Source: Parachryseolinea silvisoli (GTDB taxonomy: Bacteria; Bacteroidota; Bacteroidia; Cytophagales; Cyclobacteriaceae). From it: a stretch of DNA of 64,000 nt. Each line of letters opens with the position of its first letter. Position 1 is the first letter of the stretch. The position numbers and the translations under genes were made by a program. The stretch is from the NCBI RefSeq assembly GCF_021190955.1, contig NZ_JAIOAO010000003.1:248001-312000 (forward strand), written 5' to 3'. Positions 16,689 through 25,961 of this stretch are shown here, piece after piece. The notes under the pieces were generated by a model. It was not told the DNA's origin, ran no database searches, and saw only the letters and a program-made list of their open reading frames with translations.

Positions 16689-19600
16689 ATGAATTGTGAT
16701 ACGAACGGATATTGTTTTTCGCACGCGTTGCGCGGACTGATATTGGGCGCAGCTGTACTGTTGCTGACCGCGTTTATACCGCACGAGCCTAAGAGCCGCA
16801 TTCGGCATTACGGCATTCGGGAGGGTCTTTCGCAGGGCGTGGTTAATAGTATGACGCAGGATGAGCAATCGCTGATGTGGTTTGCGACCGAGGACGGTCT
16901 GAACCGCTTTGATGGCTACTCTTTTAAGGTCTTTAAATACGACCCCGACCAGGTTCGGGGGCTGGCAGACAACTTCATTCAAAGTATTTTTAAAGACTCG
17001 CGCGGGGCGTTTTGGGTTTCTTCTCGCAAGGGGCTGCACCTCTTCGACCAGCTCAAGGAACAGTTTACGTTGTATAAACACCCGCTGCCGTCGGATGCGA
17101 AGGGCGTTGGGAACGACGTGAGTTTTATTGCCGAGGGGGGCGCGAGCAATTTGTGGGTGGCGTGGTATGGGGCAGGTTTTGCGTCGTTTGATAAGACTAC
17201 CCATACTTTCACACCATACACTGACAAAACGTTGGCTGGGCTTACGAGTACGCAGACGCTGACGTTGCTGGAAGATAAGTTTGGGTTACTGTGGGTGGGG
17301 ACCCAGAACGGCGGGCTTGACGTGTTCCAGGTGAGCAAGGGGAAGATCGAAAAAAAACATGAGAGTTTGTCGGATAAGAAGCTGCTGCCGTCGCATACGG
17401 TGCGGTGTTTTGCGGAGGACCAGGCGGGTAACCTATGGATCGGTACGGCCAATGGGTTGGTGCTGTACAAGCGGCAGGAGAACACTTTTTATACCTTCAA
17501 CGACGCACAGTTCGGCATTGCGGGCAGGAGCATCTTTACCCTACTGGCCGATAGCCATGAAAACCTTTGGATCGGCGTGCAAGGTGGTGGCCTTTATGCG
17601 TTAGACCTGCGGCAGCTCGGTAGTCGCAATCTGGACGATATCATCTTTAAGCGTATTCAGAATCTGGACACTTACAATATCTCCAAACACACTATTCTGT
17701 CACTGTACGAAGACAAAGACAAGAACCTATGGGTGGGTACGTTTGGTGATGGCGTGTATATGATAAGTGGCTTGCGGGAGAAGTTTATAAAGTTTCAGCG
17801 CAAGCAGTATACCGACGAGTCGCTTAGTTATGTGCAATACTACGGTATGTGCTATGATGCCGACGGCAGCTTGTGGCTGGGTACCGATGGCGACGGTATA
17901 TACCGCGCGCGTAGTACTGGCGAGACCATCGGGCATTACAAGGCTGACGGGCGCGCGGGAAGTCTGAAAGACAACGCTGTGCTCAGTGCTTTTCGTGATC
18001 ACCATAACAATCTGTGGTTCGGTACCTATTCACAGGGATTGTTTCGCTATGACAACGAGCACGACCGTTTCGAGCACTACCGTTACCTGGGCGACCCGGC
18101 GCTGACGGGGGGGCACGACGTACGTGTGATCTTCGAAGACGCGCAGCACACATTGTGGGTGGGTACCAACCGCGGGGGGCTTTGTCGGGTGGATGAAACG
18201 CGTCGCGGCTACAGCCAGGTGCCGGGGTCCACGGGGGTACTGCACGATGGCGACATCCGCGCGATTGCGGAGGACAGTATTGGTGGTTTATGGCTAGGCT
18301 GTTACGGCGATGGCGTGCATTATCGGGCGGCGGGCGCAGCGCAGTCCCAACGATACTTCTATTCGTCGGATGCAAAAGATCAACTCAAAAGCAATGTGAT
18401 CTTTGCATTGCGTTTCGACCGTAAGGGTATGCTATGGATCGGTACCGGAGGGGGAGGGTTGAGTGTATACAACCCGGGTCGGAAAGCGCTGCGCCGCTTT
18501 AGTGACAAACACGGGTTGGCGAACAATACAGTCTATGCTATTCTGGCGGACCATACCGACAATCTGTGGCTTAGCACCAACAAAGGTATTTCGAAGTATG
18601 ATCCTGTGACGGAGAAGTTTACCAATTACGACGTGAACGATGGTTTGCAAGAGGGGCAGTTCAACCCGGGGGCAGCGCTGTACAACGACCTGACGGGGTA
18701 TATGTGCTTTGGCGGTACGATGGCCTGCAACCTTTTTTATCCCGACCAGGTGGAACAGGATATTAAGAAGCCGCGCGTGATGATTTCGGGTTTTCAGCTG
18801 TTCAACAAACCGGTGGAAGTAAATGCCCGCAACGACAGCGACTTTGTGCTACGCCAGGTTATCAGCCGCACGCCGGCCATTGCGTTGACGCACGATCAGT
18901 CGGTGTTTACGTTTGACTTTGTAGGCATTAACTATAGCTATCCCGAGAAGAATGTGTATGCCTACAAGCTGGAAGGGCTGGATCATGACTGGAACTATGT
19001 CGGCGCGCAGCGCTCGGCCACGTATCGTTACGTAGCGCCCGGCGACTACATATTTAAAGTCAAGGCGTCTAATCAGGAGAATGCCTGGAGCGACGAGTAT
19101 GCGAGTATTGCCGTAACCATCCTGCCGCCGTTTTGGCGCACACCGCTGGCGTATTGTTTGTATGTGGTGGTCGCGGGGGGACTGTGTTTCGCGGTGGTAA
19201 CTGTGCGTAGGAAACAAACTATCCTGCGGAAGCGGCTCAAGATCGAAAAAGCGCAACGCAAGCGCGAGCGGCGGATGGTGCAAGAGAAGCTGACCTTCTT
19301 TACCGAGATTAGCCACGAGTTTCGTACACCGCTGACGCTGATGATCGGCCCGTTGGAAGAGATGGTGACGCGCGAGGGGAGCTATACTCCGAACGGCCGT
19401 AAACTGAAGATGGTATACCGCAATGCGCACAAGTTGCTGAACCTGATCAATAAGCTGCTGGACTATCGTAAGATCGAAAGCGGCAACATCGTTCTTCACG
19501 TGACGGAAGACGATCTGGTAGCTTTTGTGGAAGAGATCTGTATTACTTTTCAGGAACTGGCTTCGCGTAAGAACGTTGCCTTCCGGTTTTATTCCGATGT

Positions 19601-20876
19601 GCCGTCGTTGCAGGTATGGTTTGATAAAGAGAAGATGGAGATGGTGATTACGAATATCATTTCCAATTCCTTTAAATATATCGGCAAGGGCAGTGAAATC
19701 AGCGTATCGCTGCACCGGCAGGTGTCTGAAAAGTGGCCGCAGGGCAAGGTGTCGATCAAGGTGAAAGACAATGGCATCGGCATTCCGCGTAAACAACTGG
19801 GAAGTGTATTCGATTGGTTTTACCGTGGCGACAGCTCCGGGCCGATGAGCTCGGGCATTGGCCTGGCGCTGGCTAAGAAGCTGGTTAACTTGCACCGGGG
19901 GGAGATTTATGTTGAAAGCACGGAAGGGAGTGGTTCGACGTTCAGCGTGAAGCTTCCGCTGGGTAAGGACCATTTCAAACCGAACGAGATTGTGCCTGAT
20001 GCCGGTGAGGACAAGTTCCTGCTACAACCCGGGGGCGTCGTCGTGCCTACCCCGCCGTTGCTACTCGAAGAGGCTGCGGACGATGTCACCGGTCGCAAGG
20101 GACAGCGTTGTCTGCTGATTGTAGAGGATGATGAAGACATCCGTACGTTTTTACGCGAATACCTGGCGAAAGACTACCGCGTGATGGAGGCGGTGGAAGG
20201 GGGGGAGGGACTTACCCTGGCCGCCGAACACCACATCGACCTGGTGATCAGCGACATTATGATGCCGGGCATGAACGGCATTGACTTTTGTCGTGAGTTG
20301 AAACACAATATCCGCACGAGCCATATTCCGGTGGTATTGCTGACGGCCAAAACATCGCTAACCCATCACAAGGAGGGGATCGAGATCGGCGGCGACGCCT
20401 ACATTACCAAGCCGTTTAGTCCGGAGATGCTTACGCTGACGATCAATAACCTGCTGCAGTCACGCGAGACCCTTAAGCGTTTTTACCGCAACCTGTTTAC
20501 AGCTCAAACGCCCGGACCGGAGCCGTTGGCGTCGCAATCTCCCGACGAGAAATTTCTGCACACTATTTATGAAATGCTGCTGACCAACCTCGACCACAAG
20601 GATTTCAATGTAAACGAACTGTGCGAGGCGCTCAACATGAGCCGCTCTTTATTATATAAGAAGGTGAAAATGCTGACCGGCCTCTCGCCGGTGGAGTATC
20701 TGCGGTCTCTCCGCATGCAGGAGGCGGCCAAGCTGCTGAAGTCCAAAAAATATAAAGTCTTTGAGGTTGTGTACATGGTTGGCTTCTCGGACCTGAAGTA
20801 TTTCCGGCAGTGTTTTGTCAAGGAATTTGGCTATTCGCCGTCTGACTTTCTGAAAAACGCGGGGGAGACGGGTTAA
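16689..20876 (+). CDS. Hybrid two-component system (propeller sensor, kinase, receiver, AraC)
   Basis: About 1395 residues from ATG 16689 (an in-frame GTG at 16680 is possible). Order: N-terminal signal anchor (about 12-30), two seven-bladed Reg_prop propellers made of LWVGT-type repeats (about 40-660), Y_Y_Y domain (about 735-800), membrane helix (about 815-835), HisKA with phospho-acceptor His876 in EISHEFRTPL, HATPase with DNGIGIP and GIGLALA, receiver domain with Asp1189 in ISDIMMPGMNG, and a complete AraC domain with both helix-turn-helices (about 1285-1390). The periplasmic propellers sense an oligosaccharide from the locus substrate; the cytoplasmic end switches on the downstream SusC/SusD and enzyme genes. 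It is placed directly upstream of SusC, the usual position of a local activator. Confidence 0.95.
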   Translation: MNCDTNGYCFSHALRGLILGAAVLLLTAFIPHEPKSRIRHYGIREGLSQGVVNSMTQDEQSLMWFATEDGLNRFDGYSFKVFKYDPDQVRGLADNFIQSIFKDSRGAFWVSSRKGLHLFDQLKEQFTLYKHPLPSDAKGVGNDVSFIAEGGASNLWVAWYGAGFASFDKTTHTFTPYTDKTLAGLTSTQTLTLLEDKFGLLWVGTQNGGLDVFQVSKGKIEKKHESLSDKKLLPSHTVRCFAEDQAGNLWIGTANGLVLYKRQENTFYTFNDAQFGIAGRSIFTLLADSHENLWIGVQGGGLYALDLRQLGSRNLDDIIFKRIQNLDTYNISKHTILSLYEDKDKNLWVGTFGDGVYMISGLREKFIKFQRKQYTDESLSYVQYYGMCYDADGSLWLGTDGDGIYRARSTGETIGHYKADGRAGSLKDNAVLSAFRDHHNNLWFGTYSQGLFRYDNEHDRFEHYRYLGDPALTGGHDVRVIFEDAQHTLWVGTNRGGLCRVDETRRGYSQVPGSTGVLHDGDIRAIAEDSIGGLWLGCYGDGVHYRAAGAAQSQRYFYSSDAKDQLKSNVIFALRFDRKGMLWIGTGGGGLSVYNPGRKALRRFSDKHGLANNTVYAILADHTDNLWLSTNKGISKYDPVTEKFTNYDVNDGLQEGQFNPGAALYNDLTGYMCFGGTMACNLFYPDQVEQDIKKPRVMISGFQLFNKPVEVNARNDSDFVLRQVISRTPAIALTHDQSVFTFDFVGINYSYPEKNVYAYKLEGLDHDWNYVGAQRSATYRYVAPGDYIFKVKASNQENAWSDEYASIAVTILPPFWRTPLAYCLYVVVAGGLCFAVVTVRRKQTILRKRLKIEKAQRKRERRMVQEKLTFFTEISHEFRTPLTLMIGPLEEMVTREGSYTPNGRKLKMVYRNAHKLLNLINKLLDYRKIESGNIVLHVTEDDLVAFVEEICITFQELASRKNVAFRFYSDVPSLQVWFDKEKMEMVITNIISNSFKYIGKGSEISVSLHRQVSEKWPQGKVSIKVKDNGIGIPRKQLGSVFDWFYRGDSSGPMSSGIGLALAKKLVNLHRGEIYVESTEGSGSTFSVKLPLGKDHFKPNEIVPDAGEDKFLLQPGGVVVPTPPLLLEEAADDVTGRKGQRCLLIVEDDEDIRTFLREYLAKDYRVMEAVEGGEGLTLAAEHHIDLVISDIMMPGMNGIDFCRELKHNIRTSHIPVVLLTAKTSLTHHKEGIEIGGDAYITKPFSPEMLTLTINNLLQSRETLKRFYRNLFTAQTPGPEPLASQSPDEKFLHTIYEMLLTNLDHKDFNVNELCEALNMSRSLLYKKVKMLTGLSPVEYLRSLRMQEAAKLLKSKKYKVFEVVYMVGFSDLKYFRQCFVKEFGYSPSDFLKNAGETG

Positions 20877-21082
20877 TCTTTGACCTGCTTCGGAGCCGAT
20901 ACCCCCTGTACGTACTTTTTTATGGAGTAGACCGCTAAAAAGACGCCAATAGAGCGTTTCTGGGGCCCTTACCCATCCGCCCCTCACGAAATACAAGTTC
21001 ACCCCCGCTCATAGCAAACGATTTCGGTCACTTTTATGCAATGGTTTGCAGAAGCCATTTCCCATACCTAATAAACAAACCT

Positions 21083-24000
21083 ATGATGAAAAAACATTTA
21101 CTAAACATCCTGGCGCCCCGGGTGCTGCTCCTCGTGGCAGTCTGTGGCGGCCTGCTTTGTTCCGGCTCCCTGCGAGCGCAAACGGAGGTGACCGTGACGG
21201 GCGTCATCACGGCTCAAGAGGACAATGCACCCCTGCCAGGGGTGAGCGTGATTGTGAAAGGGACCTCGCAAGGCACGACTACCGACACCGATGGACGTTA
21301 TAGCCTGCGCGTGTCTGGCAAGGACCCGGTGCTCATCTTTACCTTTATTGGCTATACCTCTCAGGAGGTGCCCCTGGGTACCAGGACTTCTATCGATGTT
21401 GCCCTGGTGACGGATATCGAGACCCTGTCGGAAGTTGTGGTGGTAGGATACGGTGAGCAGAAACGCGAGACCCTGACCGGATCGGTTTCGCAAGTGAAAG
21501 GCGGTGACCTCGTCAAGAGTCCGCAAACCAACGTGTCCAACTCCCTGGCGGGCCGCTTTTCGGGCATCATTGCCAGCAACCGTGGCGGTGAGCCCGGCTA
21601 CGACGGCAGCAGCTATAACATTCGTGGTCTGGCCACTACCGGTAATAACGACGTGCTGGTGGTTATCGACGGTATACCGGGCCAGCTCGGTGGCCTGGAG
21701 CGACTTAATCCAAACGACATTGAAAGCATTTCGATTCTGAAAGACGCTTCTGCCGCTGTGTACGGCAGTCGCGCTGCTAACGGCGTAATACTCGTGACCA
21801 CCAAACGCGGCAAGAGCGGCAAGCCTACGATTTCGTACAGCTTCAACCAGGGCTTTTCGTCGCCGACCCGGTTGCCCGACATGGCCGATGCCTTTACGTA
21901 TGCGACCATTCAGAACGAGATAGATTACTATAACAATAAGGCGGGCGGCATGAACCAGCACTATAGCGAAGAGCAGCTGCAGCGCTTCCGCGATGGTTCG
22001 GACCCCGTCAATTATCCCAACACCAACTGGGCGGACGAAACTCTCAAGTCTGTTGCACTGCAAAACCAGCAGAACCTTTCCATTAATGGTGGTACGGAAG
22101 ACATTCGCTACTATGTATCGCTCGGCAAAATATACCAGGATGGTCTGTACCGCCACGGTGCGACGAAGTACAACCAGTATAACTTTCGGTCGAATATAGA
22201 CGCCAACATCACCAAGGACTTTAAAGTATCGCTGTCGCTGGCTGGCCGCGAGGAGGACCGTATCTTTCCTACCACGGGGGCGAACGATATTTTCCGGTCC
22301 ATTTACCGGGCGTACCCGACGGTCATTGCGCGTTACCCGAACGGCTTTCCGTCCACGGGCATCGAGAACAACAACCCCATTATGCTGGCGACAAGCGCCG
22401 GAGGTACGAACAAAAATCCCATCCAGGTATTCAACGGCATTTTGCGGGCAAGCTATGCTATTCCTGCGGTGAAGGGGCTTTCCGTGGACGGCTTTTATGC
22501 GGTGGACAAGACCTGGAATTTTTCCAAGTCTTTTGCCCAGCCGTATGCTGTCTATGGCTATAACAGCGCGACCGATGTTTATACCCGGTCGGTTACCGGT
22601 GGATCTTCCGGTGCCGCGAAGATGACGCAGTCGCAGGAAAACAACAGCCTGATCAGTTACAACGGCAAGTTAAACTACGAGCGCCAGTTGGGCGACCACA
22701 ACATCAATGCCTTTGTTGCGTACGAGCAGAGCAAAACGCATCGCGAAAAGATGGGCGCCACGCGTCTGAACTACCCCACGTCACTCACCCCTGAGCTGAC
22801 CCAGGGGGGATCGGCGGCGACCGACCGTGACAACACAGGATCCAGCTATAACTATACCCGGCAAAGCTATATTGGCCGCGCAGCGTACAACTACAAAGAA
22901 AAGTATCTGGCCGAAGTGCAGGTGCGGATCGATGGCTCGTCTACCTTCCCCGACGGAGAGCAGTATGGCACTTTTCCGGCTGTTTCTGCAGGGTGGAGGA
23001 TTTCGGAGGAAAGCTGGTTTGCCGACAACGTGACGTTTCTCGACGACCTCAAAATCCGCGCCTCGCACGGCCGGTTAGGAAACGACAACGTGGGGCAGTT
23101 TCAGTATTTCAACAACTACTCGTTTAACAGCGTGTACGTGATCGGAAGCGACAAGCATCCGGGCATTGATCTGACCAAATTGGCCAACCCACGGATTACC
23201 TGGGAAGTGGCCAAGAAGACGGACATTGGCCTGAACGCCACTGTGCTGCGCAACTTCTCGCTGGAGTTTATATACTTTCTTCAAGACCGCTCTAATATTT
23301 TGGCGCCGCGCAACGCTTCGATACCCGGCAGTTCGGGGATTGTTAATCCCTTTGATCCGAAGGATCCGAACAATCCCTACAACCCGCTGGTACCATCTGA
23401 AAACATCGGCGAAGTAAAAAGCCGCGGTATCGAGATGACGGTGGGGTATAAACACACCGGGGATTTTTGGTACAACGTTTCGGCCAACATGACCTATGCT
23501 AAAAGCGAGGTGATCTTTATGGATGAGGCCTCTTCGGTATTGCCGTACCAGCGTCAGACCGGCCGGCCGCTGAACAGCTACCTGCTATACAACACCATCG
23601 GTATCTTCCGTAGCGCCGCGGACCTCGACAGCTACCCGCACTTGTCAAATGCTCAACCGGGCGACCTGATCTATGAAGATTATAACGACGACGGTGAGAT
23701 TACGGCCGACGACCAGGTGCGTACCAGGTATGGTAACATTCCGGAACTTACCTACGGCGTTAATGTCAACGCTGGCTGGAAGAACTTCGACGTGTCCATT
23801 CTCTTTGCGGGGCAGAGCCGCGTGAGCCAATATGTGTTGGCGGAGTCGGGCACTGTCGGTAACTTTTACAGCACTTGGGCCGACAATCGCTGGAGTCCTT
23901 CGAACGTCGACGGCAGCTACCCGCGTGTGGACACCAGGGCGTCTGCGTCCATCAATGGGTCGTATAAAAACAACTTCTGGTTGAACGACGCGTCTTTTCT

Positions 24001-24208
24001 GCGTCTGAAAAACATCGCTATCGGTTACAACGTGCCCGGCGCGCTGGCCTCCAGGTTGCATCTATCGAACCTGCGCGTATATGCGAATGCATTTAACCTT
24101 TTTACTATTACCAATGTGAAAGATTACGATCCGGAAGGCAGTAGCGAAAGCGGTCAGTTTTATCCGCAGCAGCGCATCATCAACGTAGGCGTCAATCTTC
24201 AGTTTTAA
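21083..24208 (+). CDS. SusC/RagA-type TonB-dependent transporter of the glycan locus
   Basis: Start set at ATG 21083 (MMKKHLLNILAP...), giving a signal peptide that ends near LRAQ; a frame extension to 21041 has no such feature. About 1041 residues. Order: signal peptide, carboxypeptidase-regulatory-like domain (VTGVITAQEDNAPLPGVSV, about residues 36-115), plug domain containing DIESISILKDASAAVYGSRA and NGVILVTTKRGKSG, then a barrel ending QRIINVGVNLQF. The SILKDAS signature is the hallmark of SusC-like transporters. It imports the oligosaccharides trapped by the SusD lipoprotein encoded 5 bases downstream. Expression is expected to depend on the hybrid sensor just upstream. Confidence 0.95.
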   Translation: MMKKHLLNILAPRVLLLVAVCGGLLCSGSLRAQTEVTVTGVITAQEDNAPLPGVSVIVKGTSQGTTTDTDGRYSLRVSGKDPVLIFTFIGYTSQEVPLGTRTSIDVALVTDIETLSEVVVVGYGEQKRETLTGSVSQVKGGDLVKSPQTNVSNSLAGRFSGIIASNRGGEPGYDGSSYNIRGLATTGNNDVLVVIDGIPGQLGGLERLNPNDIESISILKDASAAVYGSRAANGVILVTTKRGKSGKPTISYSFNQGFSSPTRLPDMADAFTYATIQNEIDYYNNKAGGMNQHYSEEQLQRFRDGSDPVNYPNTNWADETLKSVALQNQQNLSINGGTEDIRYYVSLGKIYQDGLYRHGATKYNQYNFRSNIDANITKDFKVSLSLAGREEDRIFPTTGANDIFRSIYRAYPTVIARYPNGFPSTGIENNNPIMLATSAGGTNKNPIQVFNGILRASYAIPAVKGLSVDGFYAVDKTWNFSKSFAQPYAVYGYNSATDVYTRSVTGGSSGAAKMTQSQENNSLISYNGKLNYERQLGDHNINAFVAYEQSKTHREKMGATRLNYPTSLTPELTQGGSAATDRDNTGSSYNYTRQSYIGRAAYNYKEKYLAEVQVRIDGSSTFPDGEQYGTFPAVSAGWRISEESWFADNVTFLDDLKIRASHGRLGNDNVGQFQYFNNYSFNSVYVIGSDKHPGIDLTKLANPRITWEVAKKTDIGLNATVLRNFSLEFIYFLQDRSNILAPRNASIPGSSGIVNPFDPKDPNNPYNPLVPSENIGEVKSRGIEMTVGYKHTGDFWYNVSANMTYAKSEVIFMDEASSVLPYQRQTGRPLNSYLLYNTIGIFRSAADLDSYPHLSNAQPGDLIYEDYNDDGEITADDQVRTRYGNIPELTYGVNVNAGWKNFDVSILFAGQSRVSQYVLAESGTVGNFYSTWADNRWSPSNVDGSYPRVDTRASASINGSYKNNFWLNDASFLRLKNIAIGYNVPGALASRLHLSNLRVYANAFNLFTITNVKDYDPEGSSESGQFYPQQRIINVGVNLQF

Positions 24209-24213
24209 TCATT

Positions 24214-25896
24214 ATGACTATGAACTTTAAAGTAAAGTGTATATACCCGGTAGTCCTGGCCGCCCTTGCCTGCCTTGCCGGTGCCTGCAACGACGGGTTG
24301 CTGGATGTTGAAGCGACCGACCGTATCGGCGACGATCCGATTGTGAACGACTCGTCGCTGTTCGAAGATTTTGTGATAAACCGCTATATGGGTGTGCGCC
24401 TTCAAGACAAGGAAGCCGAAGGTACGCCGCCTGGTTTCGGACGTGGTTTTGAATACGCCCTGTGGGCGTCGCTTACCGATGAAGCTATCTACAACAACGA
24501 TGATAACACCTGGGTGGTGCAACGGGGGCAACTGGCCCCGGAGAATCTTGGCATTACAGGTACACAATGGGCGCGCAGCTACCGAAGCATTCGTGAGTGT
24601 AATTATGCGCTGAGCGTGATCGACCAGGTACAGATGAGCACGACTCACAAAGCGTGGCTCACCGCAGAGTTGAAATTTATTCGTGCGTATCGCTACCACG
24701 ACCTGGTGCGCAACTACGGCTCGGTGGTGCTGATGGGCGACAAGGTTTATAACCTCACCGACGACCTTATGGCCGAAGAATTGTTTGAAAAATCGAGCAT
24801 CGCGGAAGGCGTACAGTATGTGGTTGCTCAGCTCGACGAAGCGGCTTCCGGGTTGCCGGCTTCGAACAACTCCACGTGGCAACTTGGCCGGGCTACCCGC
24901 GGCGCTGCGCTGGCGCTGAAAGCACGGATGCTGCTGTATGCGGCCAGTCCGTTGTACAATGCGGGCACCTGGCAGGCGGCGGCCGACGCGGCGCAAGACG
25001 TGATGGACCTGAGCTATTCGCTGCACCCCGACTACCGCTCGCTGTTCCTCTCGCCTTCCAGCAACGAGATCATCTTCGAGCGGCTGTATGCCGTCGGCGC
25101 GCGCCATGTTTGCCTTGAAATTTCCAACGGTCCGAACGGATACGGTGGCTGGGCTGGAAACTCGCCGTTACAAAATCTGGTGGATGCTTACGAAGTGAAG
25201 GTGGATGCGACCACGGCGGTGCCTTTTGATTGGGACAACGCTGCGCACAAAGCCGACCCCTATGCCAACCGTGACCCGCGTTTTAATGCCAGCGTTCTGC
25301 ACAACGGTTCGGACTACCGCGGCCGTCAGATCGAAACCTTCCTGCCCGGCGGAAAAGACAGCAAAGACGGTCAGGACAATTGGAACGCCTCGAAGACGGG
25401 ATACTACCTGAAGAAATTCCTGAACGATGCACTGCCTATCCAAAACCCATGGGACGTTGCCGGCACGCAGCCGTGGATCTACCTGCGGTATGCCGAGGTA
25501 CTGCTGAACTACGCGGAAGCGCAGAATGAAGTGGCCGGCCCCGACGCCTCGGTGTATGACGCGATCAACCTCATACGTCAGCGCGCGGATATGCCCGACC
25601 TACCGGCGGGACTTGACAAGAACGGTATGCGCGATGCCATTCGCCGCGAACGTCAGGTGGAACTTGCCTTCGAAGAGCATCGCTTTTACGACGTGCGCCG
25701 GTGGATGATCGCCATGGACACTGAGAACGAACCCGCCTACGGTGTATCAATCACCAAAAGCGGTAATACCCTGACGTACCAGAAGGTAGTAGCGCTCGAT
25801 GGACGCAAGTTTGAGGAAAAACATTACTGGCTCCCCATTCCCCGCGCGGAGATTCAATCGTCCGGCGACCGTCTGGATCAGAGCCCACATTACTAG
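24214..25896 (+). CDS. SusD/RagB-type glycan-binding lipoprotein
   Basis: A 560-residue lipoprotein (ATG 24214; a second Met two codons on). The signal peptide ends in the lipobox LAGAC, followed by NDGLLDVEATDRIGDD. The helical SusD core includes WARSYRSIRECNYALSVI and ELKFIRAYRYHDLVRNYG, and the C-terminal RagB/SusD domain has YLRYAEVLLNYAEAQNE and INLIRQRADMP. It would hold the glycan at the cell surface over its SusC partner. A strong hairpin follows its stop (25910-25938), separating the uptake pair from the enzyme genes. Confidence 0.95.
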   Translation: MTMNFKVKCIYPVVLAALACLAGACNDGLLDVEATDRIGDDPIVNDSSLFEDFVINRYMGVRLQDKEAEGTPPGFGRGFEYALWASLTDEAIYNNDDNTWVVQRGQLAPENLGITGTQWARSYRSIRECNYALSVIDQVQMSTTHKAWLTAELKFIRAYRYHDLVRNYGSVVLMGDKVYNLTDDLMAEELFEKSSIAEGVQYVVAQLDEAASGLPASNNSTWQLGRATRGAALALKARMLLYAASPLYNAGTWQAAADAAQDVMDLSYSLHPDYRSLFLSPSSNEIIFERLYAVGARHVCLEISNGPNGYGGWAGNSPLQNLVDAYEVKVDATTAVPFDWDNAAHKADPYANRDPRFNASVLHNGSDYRGRQIETFLPGGKDSKDGQDNWNASKTGYYLKKFLNDALPIQNPWDVAGTQPWIYLRYAEVLLNYAEAQNEVAGPDASVYDAINLIRQRADMPDLPAGLDKNGMRDAIRRERQVELAFEEHRFYDVRRWMIAMDTENEPAYGVSITKSGNTLTYQKVVALDGRKFEEKHYWLPIPRAEIQSSGDRLDQSPHY

Positions 25897-25909
25897 CCCT
25901 TGTACTCAC

Positions 25910-25938
25910 GATCCCGGGAGCAATATGCTTCCGGGATC
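25910..25938 (+). promoter_or_regulatory. Intercistronic hairpin between SusD and GH30 genes
   Basis: Arms 25910-25920 and 25928-25938 pair at 10 of 11 positions around a 7-base loop. No T-run follows, so partial termination or protection of the SusC/SusD transcript is more likely than full termination. Confidence 0.6.
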
Positions 25939-25961
25939 GATGTTGAAGATATATACTATCC

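Noticed and set aside
18849-19973. Long minus-strand frame (about 370 codons) inside the hybrid sensor gene
   Set aside because: Antisense shadow of an unambiguous multidomain kinase gene; His/Arg/Gln-rich composition typical of antisense reading.
21101-22156. 350-codon minus-strand frame inside the SusC gene
   Set aside because: Antisense shadow opposite the well-conserved plug domain.
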